Assembly (NCBI GenBank): GCA_001604005.1
Contig: LVAM01000021.1
Location: 1 to 43,084 of the forward strand
Direction: 5' to 3'
DNA from: Clostridiales bacterium Firm_07
GTDB taxonomy: Bacteria > Bacillota > Clostridia > Oscillospirales > CAG-272
Length of the DNA stretch: 43,084 nucleotides
Shown piece after piece: positions 1 to 8,311 of the stretch (position 1 is its first letter; each line of letters begins with the position of its first letter). Below the pieces are notes generated by a model that saw nothing but the letters and a program-made list of their open reading frames with translations, was not told where the DNA came from and searched no databases. The translations under genes were made by a program, and so were the position numbers.

Positions 1-1
1 C

Positions 2-376
2 GCGGCGGGCGCGATCGAGGGCGCGGTGGCGCCCGCCGCCGCGCTCGCGCTCTCGCTTGGCATCGCCATTCAGAATTTCCCCGAAGGCGCCATCATTTCG
101 ATGCCGCTTTACGAGGAAGGAAAAGGGCGCAAAGAGGCGTTCTTCGGAGGTTTTCTGTCGGGTGTGGTGGAGCCGATGGCGGCGCTGCTCGCGGTCGCGT
201 TGACGCATTTCGTCACGGCGATATTGCCGTTTACGCTCTCGTTTGCCGCAGGCGCGATGCTCGCGGTGGCGGTGGGAGAACTGATCCCGGAAGCCTGCGA
301 AGGTAAAGACGCGCGCCTTGCCACGACGGGGCTTGCGTTCGGGTTTATCCTGATGATGGTGCTGGATATTTTATAA
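2..376 (+). CDS. ZIP family divalent metal transporter, C-terminal part (5' end outside the window)
   Basis: This is the C-terminal part of a ZIP-type (ZupT-like) metal ion permease of the cytoplasmic membrane, which would import zinc, iron or similar ions. The frame is open from the first bases and the start lies outside the window; the in-frame GTG at 26 is not taken as the start. The motif GIAIQNFPEGAI matches the metal-binding helix of ZIP proteins (usual form HNFPEG, with the His replaced by Gln here). The following GFLSGVVEPMAA matches the next metal-binding helix, and two or three hydrophobic segments follow. The gene ends at TAA 374-376, directly before a strong hairpin terminator. 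Family assignment is firm. The metal and the upstream gene order cannot be seen. Confidence 0.85.
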   Translation, partial: AAGAIEGAVAPAAALALSLGIAIQNFPEGAIISMPLYEEGKGRKEAFFGGFLSGVVEPMAALLAVALTHFVTAILPFTLSFAAGAMLAVAVGELIPEACEGKDARLATTGLAFGFILMMVLDIL

Positions 377-410
377 AAAAGCGCGAGGGAATTTTCCCTC
401 GCGCTTTTTT
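377..410. terminator. Bidirectional intrinsic terminator between the ZIP gene and galK
   Basis: A perfect stem (GCGCGAGGGAA with TTCCCTCGCGC) is flanked by an A-run on the left and a T-run on the right, so it can terminate both the plus-strand ZIP gene and the minus-strand galactoside operon that converge here. Confidence 0.85.
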
Positions 411-412
411 GG

Positions 413-1518
413 TCACAGTTCGATTTTTTGCGGTCCCGAAACGATCCGCACCGGAAATATGTCGGGGGATATGCCGAGTTTTTCGGTATACTCCGCCGCC
501 GTGCGCGCGCGAAAATCGTCGAGATCGTTCGTTTTTACAAGCGCAATGGCGCACCCGGGGCTGCCGCCGTAATGGCGTCAAGATGCACGCCGCTTACTTC
601 GTAATCGTTTTGAAGCGATGCGTGCGATGCGTTGAGGATCTCGCCGAGGCGCGGTATATCGCCCGTACCGAGCGCGGCGACAAAATCCTTTACGCGCTTG
701 TTTTCGGTGACGATATGGCGCACCCGCGCGGCAAGCGTGCCGCCGCCGAGATATCGCTCGATTTGCCCGAGATCCTCACAGGGCAATTGAGAAAGGTTTT
801 GAACGTCATAGTGCTTTTGTAAAATTTCCAGCGCGCGCGTACATTCCGCCACGCGTTCGTTATATTTGGATTCCGTCAGTTTGCGCGGCTTGTTGGTTTT
901 CAGCACCGCAAAGGTGTAGCCCGGCAGATGCACGTCAAAATACCGATAGGTAAAATCGTGACAATTCAAAAGCAGGCAATGATCTTCTTTGCCCAGCGCG
1001 ATCGCCGCCTCGTCCATAATGCCGCTTTTCAGCCCGCAAAAGTCATTCTCGCACTCTTTGGCAAGGAGCGCGACGTCGCGCGCGTCGAGCGACAGCGAAA
1101 AAAGATCGTTCAGCGCAAAGGCGACGAGCACGAGCAGCGCGGCGGAAGAGGAAAGCCCCGATCCGAGCGGGATCTCCGAGGAAATGAGGATATTGAGCCC
1201 CGTGGGAAAGGTCTTGCCGTGATTTGCAAGCGTTTTGATCATACCGAACACATAGTTGCCCCAACCGTTTTCTTTGCGGTAGGCGATCTCGGAAAGCCGT
1301 GCCGTCAGCCTCTCTTCCACGTCGGTCGAGGCAATGGAAAAGCAGTCGTCGTCCCGCGGCGAGATCGCGGCGTTCATATAGAGCGATACGGCGGCAGGGA
1401 GCACAAGCCCCCCGCAATAGTCGATATGTTCTCCGATCAGATTGATCCGCGCCGGCGCGCGATAAACGGCGGTGGGTGCGGTATGAAAGACAGAGCAGAA
1501 ATTTTCCGCAAGCGTCAT
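413..1518 (-). pseudogene. galK: Galactokinase (GHMP kinase), frameshifted and missing motif 3
   Basis: Galactokinase phosphorylates galactose with ATP as the first Leloir step; here it would act on galactose released by the upstream alpha-galactosidase. Seen: the galactokinase signature RINLIGEHIDY (residues 24-34), the GHMP ATP loop PLGSGLSSSAA (116-126) and the catalytic Asp in SGIMDEA (Asp169). The frame then runs LDAITAAAPGAPLRL and stops at 535. The expected C-terminus (GCAIALVKT...GPQKIEL, 47 residues) is present in another frame at 413-556. The GARMTGAGFGG segment (GHMP motif 3) that should join the two is absent, so about 50-60 bases appear deleted near 553-570. ATG 1516-1518 overlaps the upstream stop as ATGA, with a GGGGG ribosome site. 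The break could be a real recent mutation or a GC-rich assembly error. Confidence 0.85.
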
Positions 1519-2954
1519 TTTTTTACCCCCGCGGCAAGTTTCACACACTCGTAAGCGCCGTTATAATGCCCGCACGCGTGCAATTTGTCGATCTCGTCGC
1601 ACATATGCGGCAAAATTTCCCGATCCGAGATCAGTCTGTCCAGCATTGCGTTGACGCTTTCTTTCGTGGGGCACTCAAAGGTGGCGTCGCCGTATTCGCG
1701 CCCGTAAATCGCGCCGTACACTTCGTGCCCGCCGATATGGCGCATAAAGAGTTTCGGAATGGGATAATAGACCAGTTCCGAGGGTTTCGTCACCAAGAGA
1801 TCGGTGACGGGCATCAGCAGATTGGTTGAATACACCGCCTCGAAAATATTCTTGTTACATACGGCAAAAATACCCTCGGCGTCGCCGTCTTTGATGCTTG
1901 CCGCAAATTCTTTGAATTTGCCGTATTCGTTGAAAAAGTTGGTGGTTTTGATGCCGTCGATCTTGTCGATCAGTTTTTGATATACGTCCAAATGATCGCC
2001 GAAATTGATGAAAAGCGCCGCCTTTTTCTCGCGCACAAAGGGGAGCAAATGCCGTACCATAGCGAGAAACATATCAAACCCGGCGCCCGCGCCGCCCACC
2101 GTCATCAGAATGCGAATGGGTTTTCCGTCGCGCACACGCGCGCGACGGCGCGCGTTGTCGTTTTCAAGATCGACAAGGAGTTCGTGGTCGACAAAACAGC
2201 CCACCATTTTCAGTTCGTCTTCGGGAATGCCCGAAAGCGGCTTTTTGGCAAAGCCGTTCAGCATTTTGTAGCCGAGATAGGCAAACGGCGTTTGCACCGC
2301 GTGCATCGCGCCCTCCGAAAGGTGGAGCGCCATCGGCCAGTTATCGGGAATCGCGTTGACGACGTGCTCCATACCGGCGTGGATCGCCGCTTGGCTTGGC
2401 CACACGTGCGTGGCGATATAGGGGATCTTCTTGTCGATGTTTTTGAAAATAGGCGTCAGCAGTTCGCTGTTTTTCTGATCTTTCGCGTTGTAAGAAATTT
2501 TTTTGAAGCCTTCGCTGTTGAGCGGCTCCCACACGAATTTATTGAACAGTTTGGATTTTTGACTGATGCGCGAGGCAAGGGAATACAGATCGTTCTGCTC
2601 GCGGATCATTTTGGAGCCGGTCGCGTCGAAAGAAGCGAGATCGAGCCAATAGGGTTTGTAGCCGAGAGAGCGCGCGGCGGAAGCCATGGCGATGCTGATG
2701 CGGTAATGCCCGAAACCCATGCGGATATTGCCCACGATCAGCGCGTTGTCGGCAAACGGTTGGTTTTCCTCTCCGAAAACGATATTGTCCGCGCCGATAA
2801 AATCCAGCGTGTCGATGGGCGAAAAGGAGATCTTGTAATCCGCGTTTCCGTCGTCGCCGTATTTTTTGATATATTTTCGCTTGCTTTTTTCGGCGGCTTT
2901 GATCGTTTTTGCGTCGATCCTGTTGCCGAAGATCACGCTCGTTTTATCTTTCAT
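1515..2954 (-). CDS. Unrecognised GT-B-like protein of the alpha-galactoside operon
   Basis: No characterised family is recognised with certainty. The 479-residue product has no signal peptide or membrane segment and should be cytoplasmic. Around residues 80-105 it has GNIRMGFGHYRISIAMASAA, reminiscent of the G-x-GH loop in the N-terminal domain of MGDG-synthase/GT28-type GT-B glycosyltransferases. The middle segment RILMTVGGAGAGFDMF and a late DLLVTKPSELVYYPIPKLFM resemble the nucleotide-binding C-terminal domain of that fold (compare 'DLVITKPGG'). The start at ATG 2952-2954 is chosen because AGGGG lies upstream and because it overlaps the end of the alpha-galactosidase gene by 11 bp; the frame is open further upstream but lies inside that gene. 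It is translationally coupled to both neighbours, so a job in galactoside metabolism is likely. An NDP-sugar glycosyltransferase or related enzyme is an inference only. Confidence 0.7.
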   Translation of the reverse strand: MKDKTSVIFGNRIDAKTIKAAEKSKRKYIKKYGDDGNADYKISFSPIDTLDFIGADNIVFGEENQPFADNALIVGNIRMGFGHYRISIAMASAARSLGYKPYWLDLASFDATGSKMIREQNDLYSLASRISQKSKLFNKFVWEPLNSEGFKKISYNAKDQKNSELLTPIFKNIDKKIPYIATHVWPSQAAIHAGMEHVVNAIPDNWPMALHLSEGAMHAVQTPFAYLGYKMLNGFAKKPLSGIPEDELKMVGCFVDHELLVDLENDNARRRARVRDGKPIRILMTVGGAGAGFDMFLAMVRHLLPFVREKKAALFINFGDHLDVYQKLIDKIDGIKTTNFFNEYGKFKEFAASIKDGDAEGIFAVCNKNIFEAVYSTNLLMPVTDLLVTKPSELVYYPIPKLFMRHIGGHEVYGAIYGREYGDATFECPTKESVNAMLDRLISDREILPHMCDEIDKLHACGHYNGAYECVKLAAGVKK

Positions 2955-4557
2955 TGACAAAGATCCCCTTCTTCGTGTTGTAAACGAGTTGTTTTTGCAC
3001 GCCGTCTGTTTCAAAGGCAAATTCAATGTCCTCTCCGATCCTTGCGAAGAAAAGTACCTTGCCGCGCCGGAAAAGATCCAGCGTCCGCGACAGCATTTCG
3101 GCTTCTTTTTCGTCATAGGCGGCGATATTGTCGGAGGTCATCAGCACCGAACCGAAAAGGGCGTTGATGGTGGCAAGCGCCCGCTTTTGATCGTCCGAAA
3201 GCGAAACGTTTTCCTTGCGGAGCAAAAACACGTCGGGATCGTTGCCGAAAAAGCGACCGTCAAGGAACGAGCGATAGATCGTGTTTTGCAGGGTAACTTT
3301 GGTGGAGATGCGCTCGCGGTGGAAAAAGCGCATAAACCACGCGTCGTCAAATTTCAGCGACACGTCGGGACCGACGCGCATATAGTCGAATTTTCCGCAG
3401 GCGTTCGCAAGGTTCGCGCCGCAGCCGAGAATGATCTTGTCGCCCAGTGTCTCGCGCAGAAGCGCGTATGCCGCTTCCTGTACCATACAGCGCGTTCTGC
3501 CGCCGTAAGGGGGCAGGGCGGCGGCGTAGAGAAAGTCCAGTTTGAAAAAATCAAAGCCGAGGTCGGCATAATGAAGAAGGCACTTTTTGATATATTCGAC
3601 AGCTTCCTTGTTGTCAAGATCCAGCGTGTAAAAGCCGCTCCAATTCCCGCCGCATTTCAGCAGTTTACCGTCCTCGCCGACTTTGAGCCAGTCGCGGTGC
3701 TCGGCAAAGAGCGCGCTCTTTTCTTCCACGGCAAAAGGCGCCATCCAAATACCCGCCTTGAAGCCGCGCGCGTGGATCTTTTCCACAATGGGAACAAGTC
3801 CGTTCGGAAACTTTTTTTGATCGACCGTCAGCCAGTCGCCGACGAAAGTCTCGTACCCGTCGTCGATCTGAAAGAGATCAAAGCGGTCGTCCAGCGCGTC
3901 AAGATCGCGCAACAGCGTTGCCTCGTCGATATTTTGATAATAGTTATACCACGAGGTGTAGCCGAAAATTTTTGGGAGATCGCGTTTGGGGAAGGTGGTT
4001 TCAAACGAGCGCATACCTTCGTCAAAATCATCAAAGAGGTAGTAGTCGAAAAGCGTGAAAGACTCTCCCTCGGCAAGATTTTTGCCGCTCACGTCCGAAA
4101 TGAGATGCACTTTTTTGCTTTTTTTGCGCACCTCGATGATGAGATAGGCATTTTTGAAATTGACGCTGTAAATGAAGGATTCTTTGAGTCCTTTCGCGTA
4201 GAAAACATCATAGCCGTGCAAGATGTTTTTGTCATAATCGTAAAAAGTCGCGTCCCCGTATTTGTCCATCGCAAACTTATTGACGATAAAGCCGGGGGAG
4301 CGATAAATATTCTTTTCGATCTCCGTCATCAAAGTCTCTTTGGTGTCGGTCCAGGATTGATAGCCGTTGAGAAAAAAGATTCCGTTTTCGTCCAGTGAGC
4401 CGTGCGGCATATGAGAGGCTTTTTCCAGTGAGATCGGCACTTTGGCTTTGGCGATAACGGTTTTGCGTCTGTCGATCGTCGTTTCGATGATCTCCACGTC
4501 GGCATTCGTCACGCAAGTGCTGTAAAGAAATCCGTTTTTACTGTAAATTAAGCGCAT
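2944..4557 (-). CDS. Alpha-galactosidase, glycoside hydrolase family 36, cytoplasmic
   Basis: Retaining alpha-galactosidase that releases terminal alpha-galactose from melibiose, raffinose-type oligosaccharides or galactolipid-derived sugars. The 537-residue product has an N-terminal beta-sandwich region (about 1-190) and a TIM barrel from about 195. GH36/clan D landmarks are visible: FQIDDGYE (229-236), AGIWMAPF (268-275), the nucleophile Asp341 in FFKLDFLY and the acid/base Asp398 in RVGPDVS. It is shorter than the 700-residue GH36 enzymes and resembles the compact bacterial subgroup. No signal peptide is seen, which fits uptake of intact oligosaccharide by the symporter encoded 16 bp upstream. 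The start has a GGAGGA ribosome site. The family is certain; the exact substrate is not. Confidence 0.93.
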   Translation of the reverse strand: MRLIYSKNGFLYSTCVTNADVEIIETTIDRRKTVIAKAKVPISLEKASHMPHGSLDENGIFFLNGYQSWTDTKETLMTEIEKNIYRSPGFIVNKFAMDKYGDATFYDYDKNILHGYDVFYAKGLKESFIYSVNFKNAYLIIEVRKKSKKVHLISDVSGKNLAEGESFTLFDYYLFDDFDEGMRSFETTFPKRDLPKIFGYTSWYNYYQNIDEATLLRDLDALDDRFDLFQIDDGYETFVGDWLTVDQKKFPNGLVPIVEKIHARGFKAGIWMAPFAVEEKSALFAEHRDWLKVGEDGKLLKCGGNWSGFYTLDLDNKEAVEYIKKCLLHYADLGFDFFKLDFLYAAALPPYGGRTRCMVQEAAYALLRETLGDKIILGCGANLANACGKFDYMRVGPDVSLKFDDAWFMRFFHRERISTKVTLQNTIYRSFLDGRFFGNDPDVFLLRKENVSLSDDQKRALATINALFGSVLMTSDNIAAYDEKEAEMLSRTLDLFRRGKVLFFARIGEDIEFAFETDGVQKQLVYNTKKGIFVNER

Positions 4558-4573
4558 TTTCGTTCCTCCGCGT

Positions 4574-6028
4574 TTAGTCTTTTTTCTCGTCTTCGATGGC
4601 TTTGAGGTATTCTTTGTCTTCTTCTTTGGCGATGGTTTTCATCACTTTCTTCTCGTTGTAGAACATCAGGGCGACCGCACCGAGCACGCAGAAGAAGATC
4701 GCCGTCAGCGCCACCACCAGCATACCGGTCTCGGAAGGCGCGATATCGTTGAGCGTTTTGTCCTGCGTCGTGCCGATGATCGCAAGCGAAGAGAAGGAGA
4801 GCATTGCGATGGATTGACCGAGTTTCATGGCGAACGTGCGGGCGGCAAAGAACATACCCTCGCGGTTCTCTCCGGTCGTCACGGCTTCGGCCTCCGCCAC
4901 GTCGGCGACGATGGACTGCGGAATAATGCCGAGCAGCGCCATCGGGAAAGCGGCGATCAGCACGACCGCGACGGTAAAGGGGTCAACCGACATTTTGCCG
5001 AATCTGCCGATCATAGCGGCGCACACGTAGGCGAGCGCCAGACCGAAGAAGCCCGTGATGGTCAGTTTCTTTTTGCCGAATTTGCGAACAAGTCTTCCGA
5101 CCACGGGATAAAAGGCGGCGGAAAGCACCGTCATCGCGCCGAGATAATAAATGCTGGTCGCGCCGTTGACGTCTTTGGTCATCACTTTGATGAAGAAAGG
5201 AAGACCTGTCTGGAAAAGCGTCAGTCCGATCCAGTACATAATATCCGAACCGACGAAAACGCGGAACTCCTTATTTTTAAAAGCCGCGCCGAGCGATTTG
5301 AAGGCGTTGGTATGGTCGGGTTTGGAATCCACAAAATCGCGCTCTTTGAGAAGGAACGTGGGCAGCAACATACAAAAGAGCGCCACGGCGGCAAGCACGA
5401 TGAAACAGACTTGATAACTGCGGGAGAACGAGAGCCCCTCGCCGTTCTTTTGGAGCATCGGCGCCACGGCAAAGGGAACGTAGGAAAGGAGAAGACCGAA
5501 GAAATAGGTCAGGGAAATGGCGGTGGAAATGTACATTCTGTCTTCCTGCGTTTTGCCGAATTCCGAAATAAGCGCGTTGTAGGGCGTGCAGTACATCGTC
5601 ATAAAGAAGTAAAAGAGAAGCGAAAAGCCGAGCACCCAAAAGAAGTTGCCGTTGTGCGTTCCGGCAACGGGCGGGAAAAAGATCAGGACTGCCAGAACGG
5701 CAAAGGGCACGGCGGCATATTGCATAAACGGTATACGTCTGCCGCGCGGGTTGGCGCTTCTGTCCGAAAGCGAAGCGACAAGCGGATCCGTCACGGCGTC
5801 AAAGAGGCGGCAGATAAACGTGACAAGCCCCAACAGCGTGAGAATGCCGAGCACAACAAGCCCCGGCGTCAAATATTGGATCGCGCCGCGCGAGATGTCG
5901 CCGTTTTCTCCGCCGGTGGGCAAGTAAAATGTCACAAGCCACGTGCTGACGATGCCGCCGAGCAAACTCCATCCGAGCTGTCCGATGGCAAAGATCCACA
6001 TTTGTTTCTTGGAAAGTCGTTTCGTCAT
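4574..6028 (-). CDS. GPH-family (melibiose-type) sugar:cation symporter
   Basis: A 12-helix MFS-fold permease of the glycoside-pentoside-hexuronide:cation symporter family (TC 2.A.2), expected to bring galactosides across the cytoplasmic membrane. The N-terminal helix begins WIFAIGQLGWSLLGG. The loop DAVTDPLVASLSDRSANPRGRR is the cation/substrate and D-R-x-G-R-R signature of the family, and YCTPYNALISEFGKTQEDR is the typical helix 4-5 segment. The 484 residues match the family length and the tail is charged and cytoplasmic. The ATG at 6026-6028 is chosen by homology, but its nearest Shine-Dalgarno (AAAGGAG, 6064-6070) lies about 35 nt upstream behind a perfect hairpin. The GTG at 6062-6064 would sit directly against that site. 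First gene of the alpha-galactoside operon. Confidence 0.9.
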   Translation of the reverse strand: MTKRLSKKQMWIFAIGQLGWSLLGGIVSTWLVTFYLPTGGENGDISRGAIQYLTPGLVVLGILTLLGLVTFICRLFDAVTDPLVASLSDRSANPRGRRIPFMQYAAVPFAVLAVLIFFPPVAGTHNGNFFWVLGFSLLFYFFMTMYCTPYNALISEFGKTQEDRMYISTAISLTYFFGLLLSYVPFAVAPMLQKNGEGLSFSRSYQVCFIVLAAVALFCMLLPTFLLKERDFVDSKPDHTNAFKSLGAAFKNKEFRVFVGSDIMYWIGLTLFQTGLPFFIKVMTKDVNGATSIYYLGAMTVLSAAFYPVVGRLVRKFGKKKLTITGFFGLALAYVCAAMIGRFGKMSVDPFTVAVVLIAAFPMALLGIIPQSIVADVAEAEAVTTGENREGMFFAARTFAMKLGQSIAMLSFSSLAIIGTTQDKTLNDIAPSETGMLVVALTAIFFCVLGAVALMFYNEKKVMKTIAKEEDKEYLKAIEDEKKD

Positions 6029-6039
6029 AGCGTTGTTTG

Positions 6040-6060
6040 GTATCAGAAGCCGTCTGATAC
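6040..6060 (-). promoter_or_regulatory. Hairpin or operator palindrome between ribosome site and transporter start
   Basis: GTATCAGA and TCTGATAC form a perfect 8-bp inverted repeat around a 5-nt loop. It lies between the AAAGGAG at 6064-6070 and the ATG at 6026-6028. Either it folds in the mRNA and shortens the effective spacing to roughly 14 nt, or it is a repressor operator. Confidence 0.55.
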
Positions 6061-6140
6061 GCACTCCTTTTTTGTTTTTTGTCCGGTCGGGGGAAACGCG
6101 GTCGCGGCTTTTCGGGAGTCTTTTCGCAAGTTCGCGTAAA

Positions 6141-6178
6141 AGAACTGCGCGGTGAGTGTATTCCGTGCGCGCAGTTCT
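6141..6178 (-). promoter_or_regulatory. Leader inverted repeat of the alpha-galactoside operon
   Basis: AGAACTGCGCG and CGCGCAGTTCT form a perfect 11-bp inverted repeat with a 16-nt loop at the very start of the predicted transcript. The stem is followed in the reading direction by TTTTACG. It could be an operator just downstream of the promoter or an RNA stem or attenuator. No regulator gene lies nearby. Confidence 0.5.
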
Positions 6179-6189
6179 CCTTAATGTAC

Positions 6190-6218
6190 AGTATAAACAA
6201 TTATTTAACAAATGTCAA
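6190..6218 (-). promoter_or_regulatory. SigA promoter of the alpha-galactoside operon
   Basis: On the minus strand, TTGACA (6213-6218) is separated by exactly 17 bp from TATACT (6190-6195). It lies about 165 nt upstream of the transporter start, leaving a long leader with two inverted repeats. Confidence 0.8.
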
Positions 6219-6286
6219 GCATACTTCGTGCGACATTTACATTTTTCTTCGTTGCTTTTTCAAAATTCTCTTTTTTCGGGAAAAAG

Positions 6287-6315
6287 TGGAAAAAAAGCGA
6301 AAACCGTGTTATACT
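6287..6315 (+). promoter_or_regulatory. Probable SigA promoter of the small membrane protein gene
   Basis: TATACT at 6310-6315 is preceded at 17 bp by TGGAAA (6287-6292), which matches four of six -35 positions. It lies 28 bp before the start codon. Confidence 0.5.
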
Positions 6316-6334
6316 GAAAGAGACAAAACAAGGA

Positions 6335-6376
6335 GAAGAAAAGATGAACAAAACGGAAGAAAAGATGAACAAAACG
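6335..6376 (+). repeat. Perfect 21-bp tandem duplication containing the start codon
   Basis: Bases 6335-6355 and 6356-6376 are identical. Each copy contains the end of the ribosome-site spacer, an ATG and the codons for MNKT, so the gene has two in-frame starts 21 bp apart. Confidence 0.9.
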
Positions 6377-7045
6377 CTGAAAATATCGCTGATACTCAAT
6401 TTGGTCAATTTTTCGCTGGTCGTTCTCGGAGTCGTCGTTATGCTGACGGGATTTCAGTTTATGGGCGAGGAGTTGATCCTCTCCGCCCGCAAGATCGAGG
6501 CGTTCCGCTTTTTTACCGTCGATTCCAACATTTTGGCGGGCGTGGCGTCACTGATCTTTGCCGTGTACGAGATCGGCTGTGTAAAGGGCAAGTTTACCAA
6601 AATCCCCCGCGCCGTGATCGTGCTCAAATATGTGGCGACGGTCGGCGTGGCATTGACGATGTTTACGGTAATCTTTTTTCTTGCCCCGTTCGTGGCGAAA
6701 AGTTACCCGATGATGTTCAAAAACAGCAACCTCTTCTTCCATCTCATCGTGCCGCTCGTCAGCCTCGTTTCGTTCCTCTTTTTTGAACCGATGCCTCACT
6801 TTTCCCGCCGCACGGTCCTTTGGGGACCCTTGCCGATGTTCGTGTACAGCGTGTTTTATACGATCAACGCGCTTCTTCATATCGAGGACGGTACCGTTTC
6901 GATGAAGTACGACTGGTACGGTTTCCTCTCGGGCGGCGTCAAATTTGCCGTCCCCGCGTTCCTCCTGATGCTCTTTGGTACCGCCCTCATCTCGGCGGGC
7001 ATCTTCTTTGGAAATCGCGCGCTTGCAAAAGAAAAAGGGGAGTAA
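6344..7045 (+). CDS. Polytopic membrane protein, Pr6Pr / FAR-17a-AIG1-like
   Basis: A 233-residue integral membrane protein with about six hydrophobic helices. Helix 1 is ISLILNLVNFSLVVLGVVV. The segment FFTVDSNILAGVASLIFAVYEI, the later HLIVPLVSLVSFLFFEP and the PLPMFVYSVFYTINALLH helix resemble the Pr6Pr / FAR-17a-AIG1-like family of six-helix proteins, whose bacterial members have no settled function. The first ATG (6344) has a good AAGGAGA site at 6330-6336. A second in-frame ATG at 6365 arises from a 21-bp tandem duplication, so the N-terminus reads MNKTEEK-MNKTLK. It is a single-gene unit between divergent and convergent neighbours. Family assignment is from memory of its motifs and is moderate. 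Confidence 0.7.
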   Translation: MNKTEEKMNKTLKISLILNLVNFSLVVLGVVVMLTGFQFMGEELILSARKIEAFRFFTVDSNILAGVASLIFAVYEIGCVKGKFTKIPRAVIVLKYVATVGVALTMFTVIFFLAPFVAKSYPMMFKNSNLFFHLIVPLVSLVSFLFFEPMPHFSRRTVLWGPLPMFVYSVFYTINALLHIEDGTVSMKYDWYGFLSGGVKFAVPAFLLMLFGTALISAGIFFGNRALAKEKGE

Positions 7046-7058
7046 ATCTCCCTTTTTT
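7033..7058. terminator. Intrinsic terminator between convergent genes
   Basis: GGGAG and CTCCC form a short stem that includes the TAA stop codon of the membrane protein gene. An A-run on the left and a T-run on the right mean it may act in both directions, including for the aminotransferase ending at 7070. Confidence 0.65.
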
Positions 7059-7069
7059 CTTTTGCCTTT

Positions 7070-8275
7070 TTATTCGCGGTAGGCGGCGGTAAATTCGCCG
7101 ACCGTCTTCATCGCGGTATAGAGTTGCGAGGCCTCGGGCAACATAACGATGCGCGCGTGATCGGGCGTGTTGTACATAAACCCGCTGCCGGGCACGAGCA
7201 GAATGTGGGTTTCTTCCAAAAGCGAGAGGCAGAACTTGCGGTCGTTGGAGATCGTTCCGTGATCGGGCGTCAGTTTCACGAAGCAATAAAACGCGGCGTC
7301 GTTGGGAACGACCGAGAGGGCGTGAGACTCTGCCACGGCGTCCATCGTCGCTTTGCGGGAGTCATAAAGTCTGCCGCCCGGCACCAACATCGCGCGGGTG
7401 CTTTCGGGATCGTCAAGAGCGTCAATGATGATGCGTTGCGCCATCGTGTTGGAGCAAAGGCGCATGCAGGCAAGTTTCATAATGGCGCGGTTGAGCTCGG
7501 CGCGCTCGCTCTCGGGACCCGTAAGCGTGAACCACGCACTGCGAAGACCGCACACGACGTGCGATTTGGAGAGCCCGTTGAATGTGACGACCACCGTGTC
7601 TTTCGAGGCAAGCGTAGCGGTGGAAACGAATTTTTTGTCGGTGACGATCAATCTGTCATAGATCTCATCGGAGAAGATCATCAGTTTGTGTTTCTCGGCG
7701 ACGCGGCAGATCTTTTCCAGCACTTCGGGAGAATAAAGCACGCCGGTCGGGTTGTTGGGGTTGATCACGAGAATGGCACGGGTGCGGGGCGTGATCTTCT
7801 TTTCAATGTCCGCCACGTCGGGCTGCCAGCGGTCTTCTTCGACACAGCGGTAAAAGACCGGCGTACTGCCGTTGAGATAGACCTCGTTGGACCAGAGCGA
7901 GTAGCAAGGAGAGGGTACAAGAACCTCGTCGCCGTCGTTGAGGAGCGCGGTCAGTAGCATCGAAACGCCTTCGCTCACGCCGTTGGAGAGGAAAACGTCG
8001 TCGGGCGACACCGTCATACCGCGCGTGGCGTGATAGGCGGCGATACGCTCGCGCACGGCGGGAATGCCGCGGCTGTTGCTGTACGGCACGGTCAGCGCGG
8101 CGTTCTTTTCAATGGAGCGTCGGATCGATTCCGGCATCGGAAAACCGAAAACGCCGGGATTGCCCGTATTGAGTTTCAACACTTTTTTACCTTCCGCTTC
8201 CATAGCGAGCGCGCGCTCGTAAACCGGGCCGCGGATATCCGAAAAGACGTTGTTCAAGCGATCTGCGATAATCAT
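7070..8275 (-). CDS. Pyridoxal-phosphate class I aminotransferase (alanine aminotransferase-like)
   Basis: A fold-type I PLP enzyme that moves an amino group between an amino acid and a 2-oxo acid, probably in alanine or aspartate metabolism. The 401-residue product has the usual aminotransferase landmarks: GNPGVFGFPMPESI near residue 35, SRGIPAVRERIA, VFLSNGVSEG, INPNNPTGVLY, IFSDEIYDRL and the PLP-lysine motif FNGLSKSHVVCGLR. This order resembles E. coli AlaA/YfbQ-type enzymes. The start is ATG 8273-8275 with a clean GGAGG site; the longer open frame upstream runs into the promoter. Monocistronic, with its own promoter and a converging terminator. The class is certain; the amino donor is not. 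Confidence 0.88.
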   Translation of the reverse strand: MIIADRLNNVFSDIRGPVYERALAMEAEGKKVLKLNTGNPGVFGFPMPESIRRSIEKNAALTVPYSNSRGIPAVRERIAAYHATRGMTVSPDDVFLSNGVSEGVSMLLTALLNDGDEVLVPSPCYSLWSNEVYLNGSTPVFYRCVEEDRWQPDVADIEKKITPRTRAILVINPNNPTGVLYSPEVLEKICRVAEKHKLMIFSDEIYDRLIVTDKKFVSTATLASKDTVVVTFNGLSKSHVVCGLRSAWFTLTGPESERAELNRAIMKLACMRLCSNTMAQRIIIDALDDPESTRAMLVPGGRLYDSRKATMDAVAESHALSVVPNDAAFYCFVKLTPDHGTISNDRKFCLSLLEETHILLVPGSGFMYNTPDHARIVMLPEASQLYTAMKTVGEFTAAYRE

Positions 8276-8311
8276 AAGAACCTCCGTAAGATTGACAAAA
8301 TTTATAAAAAA

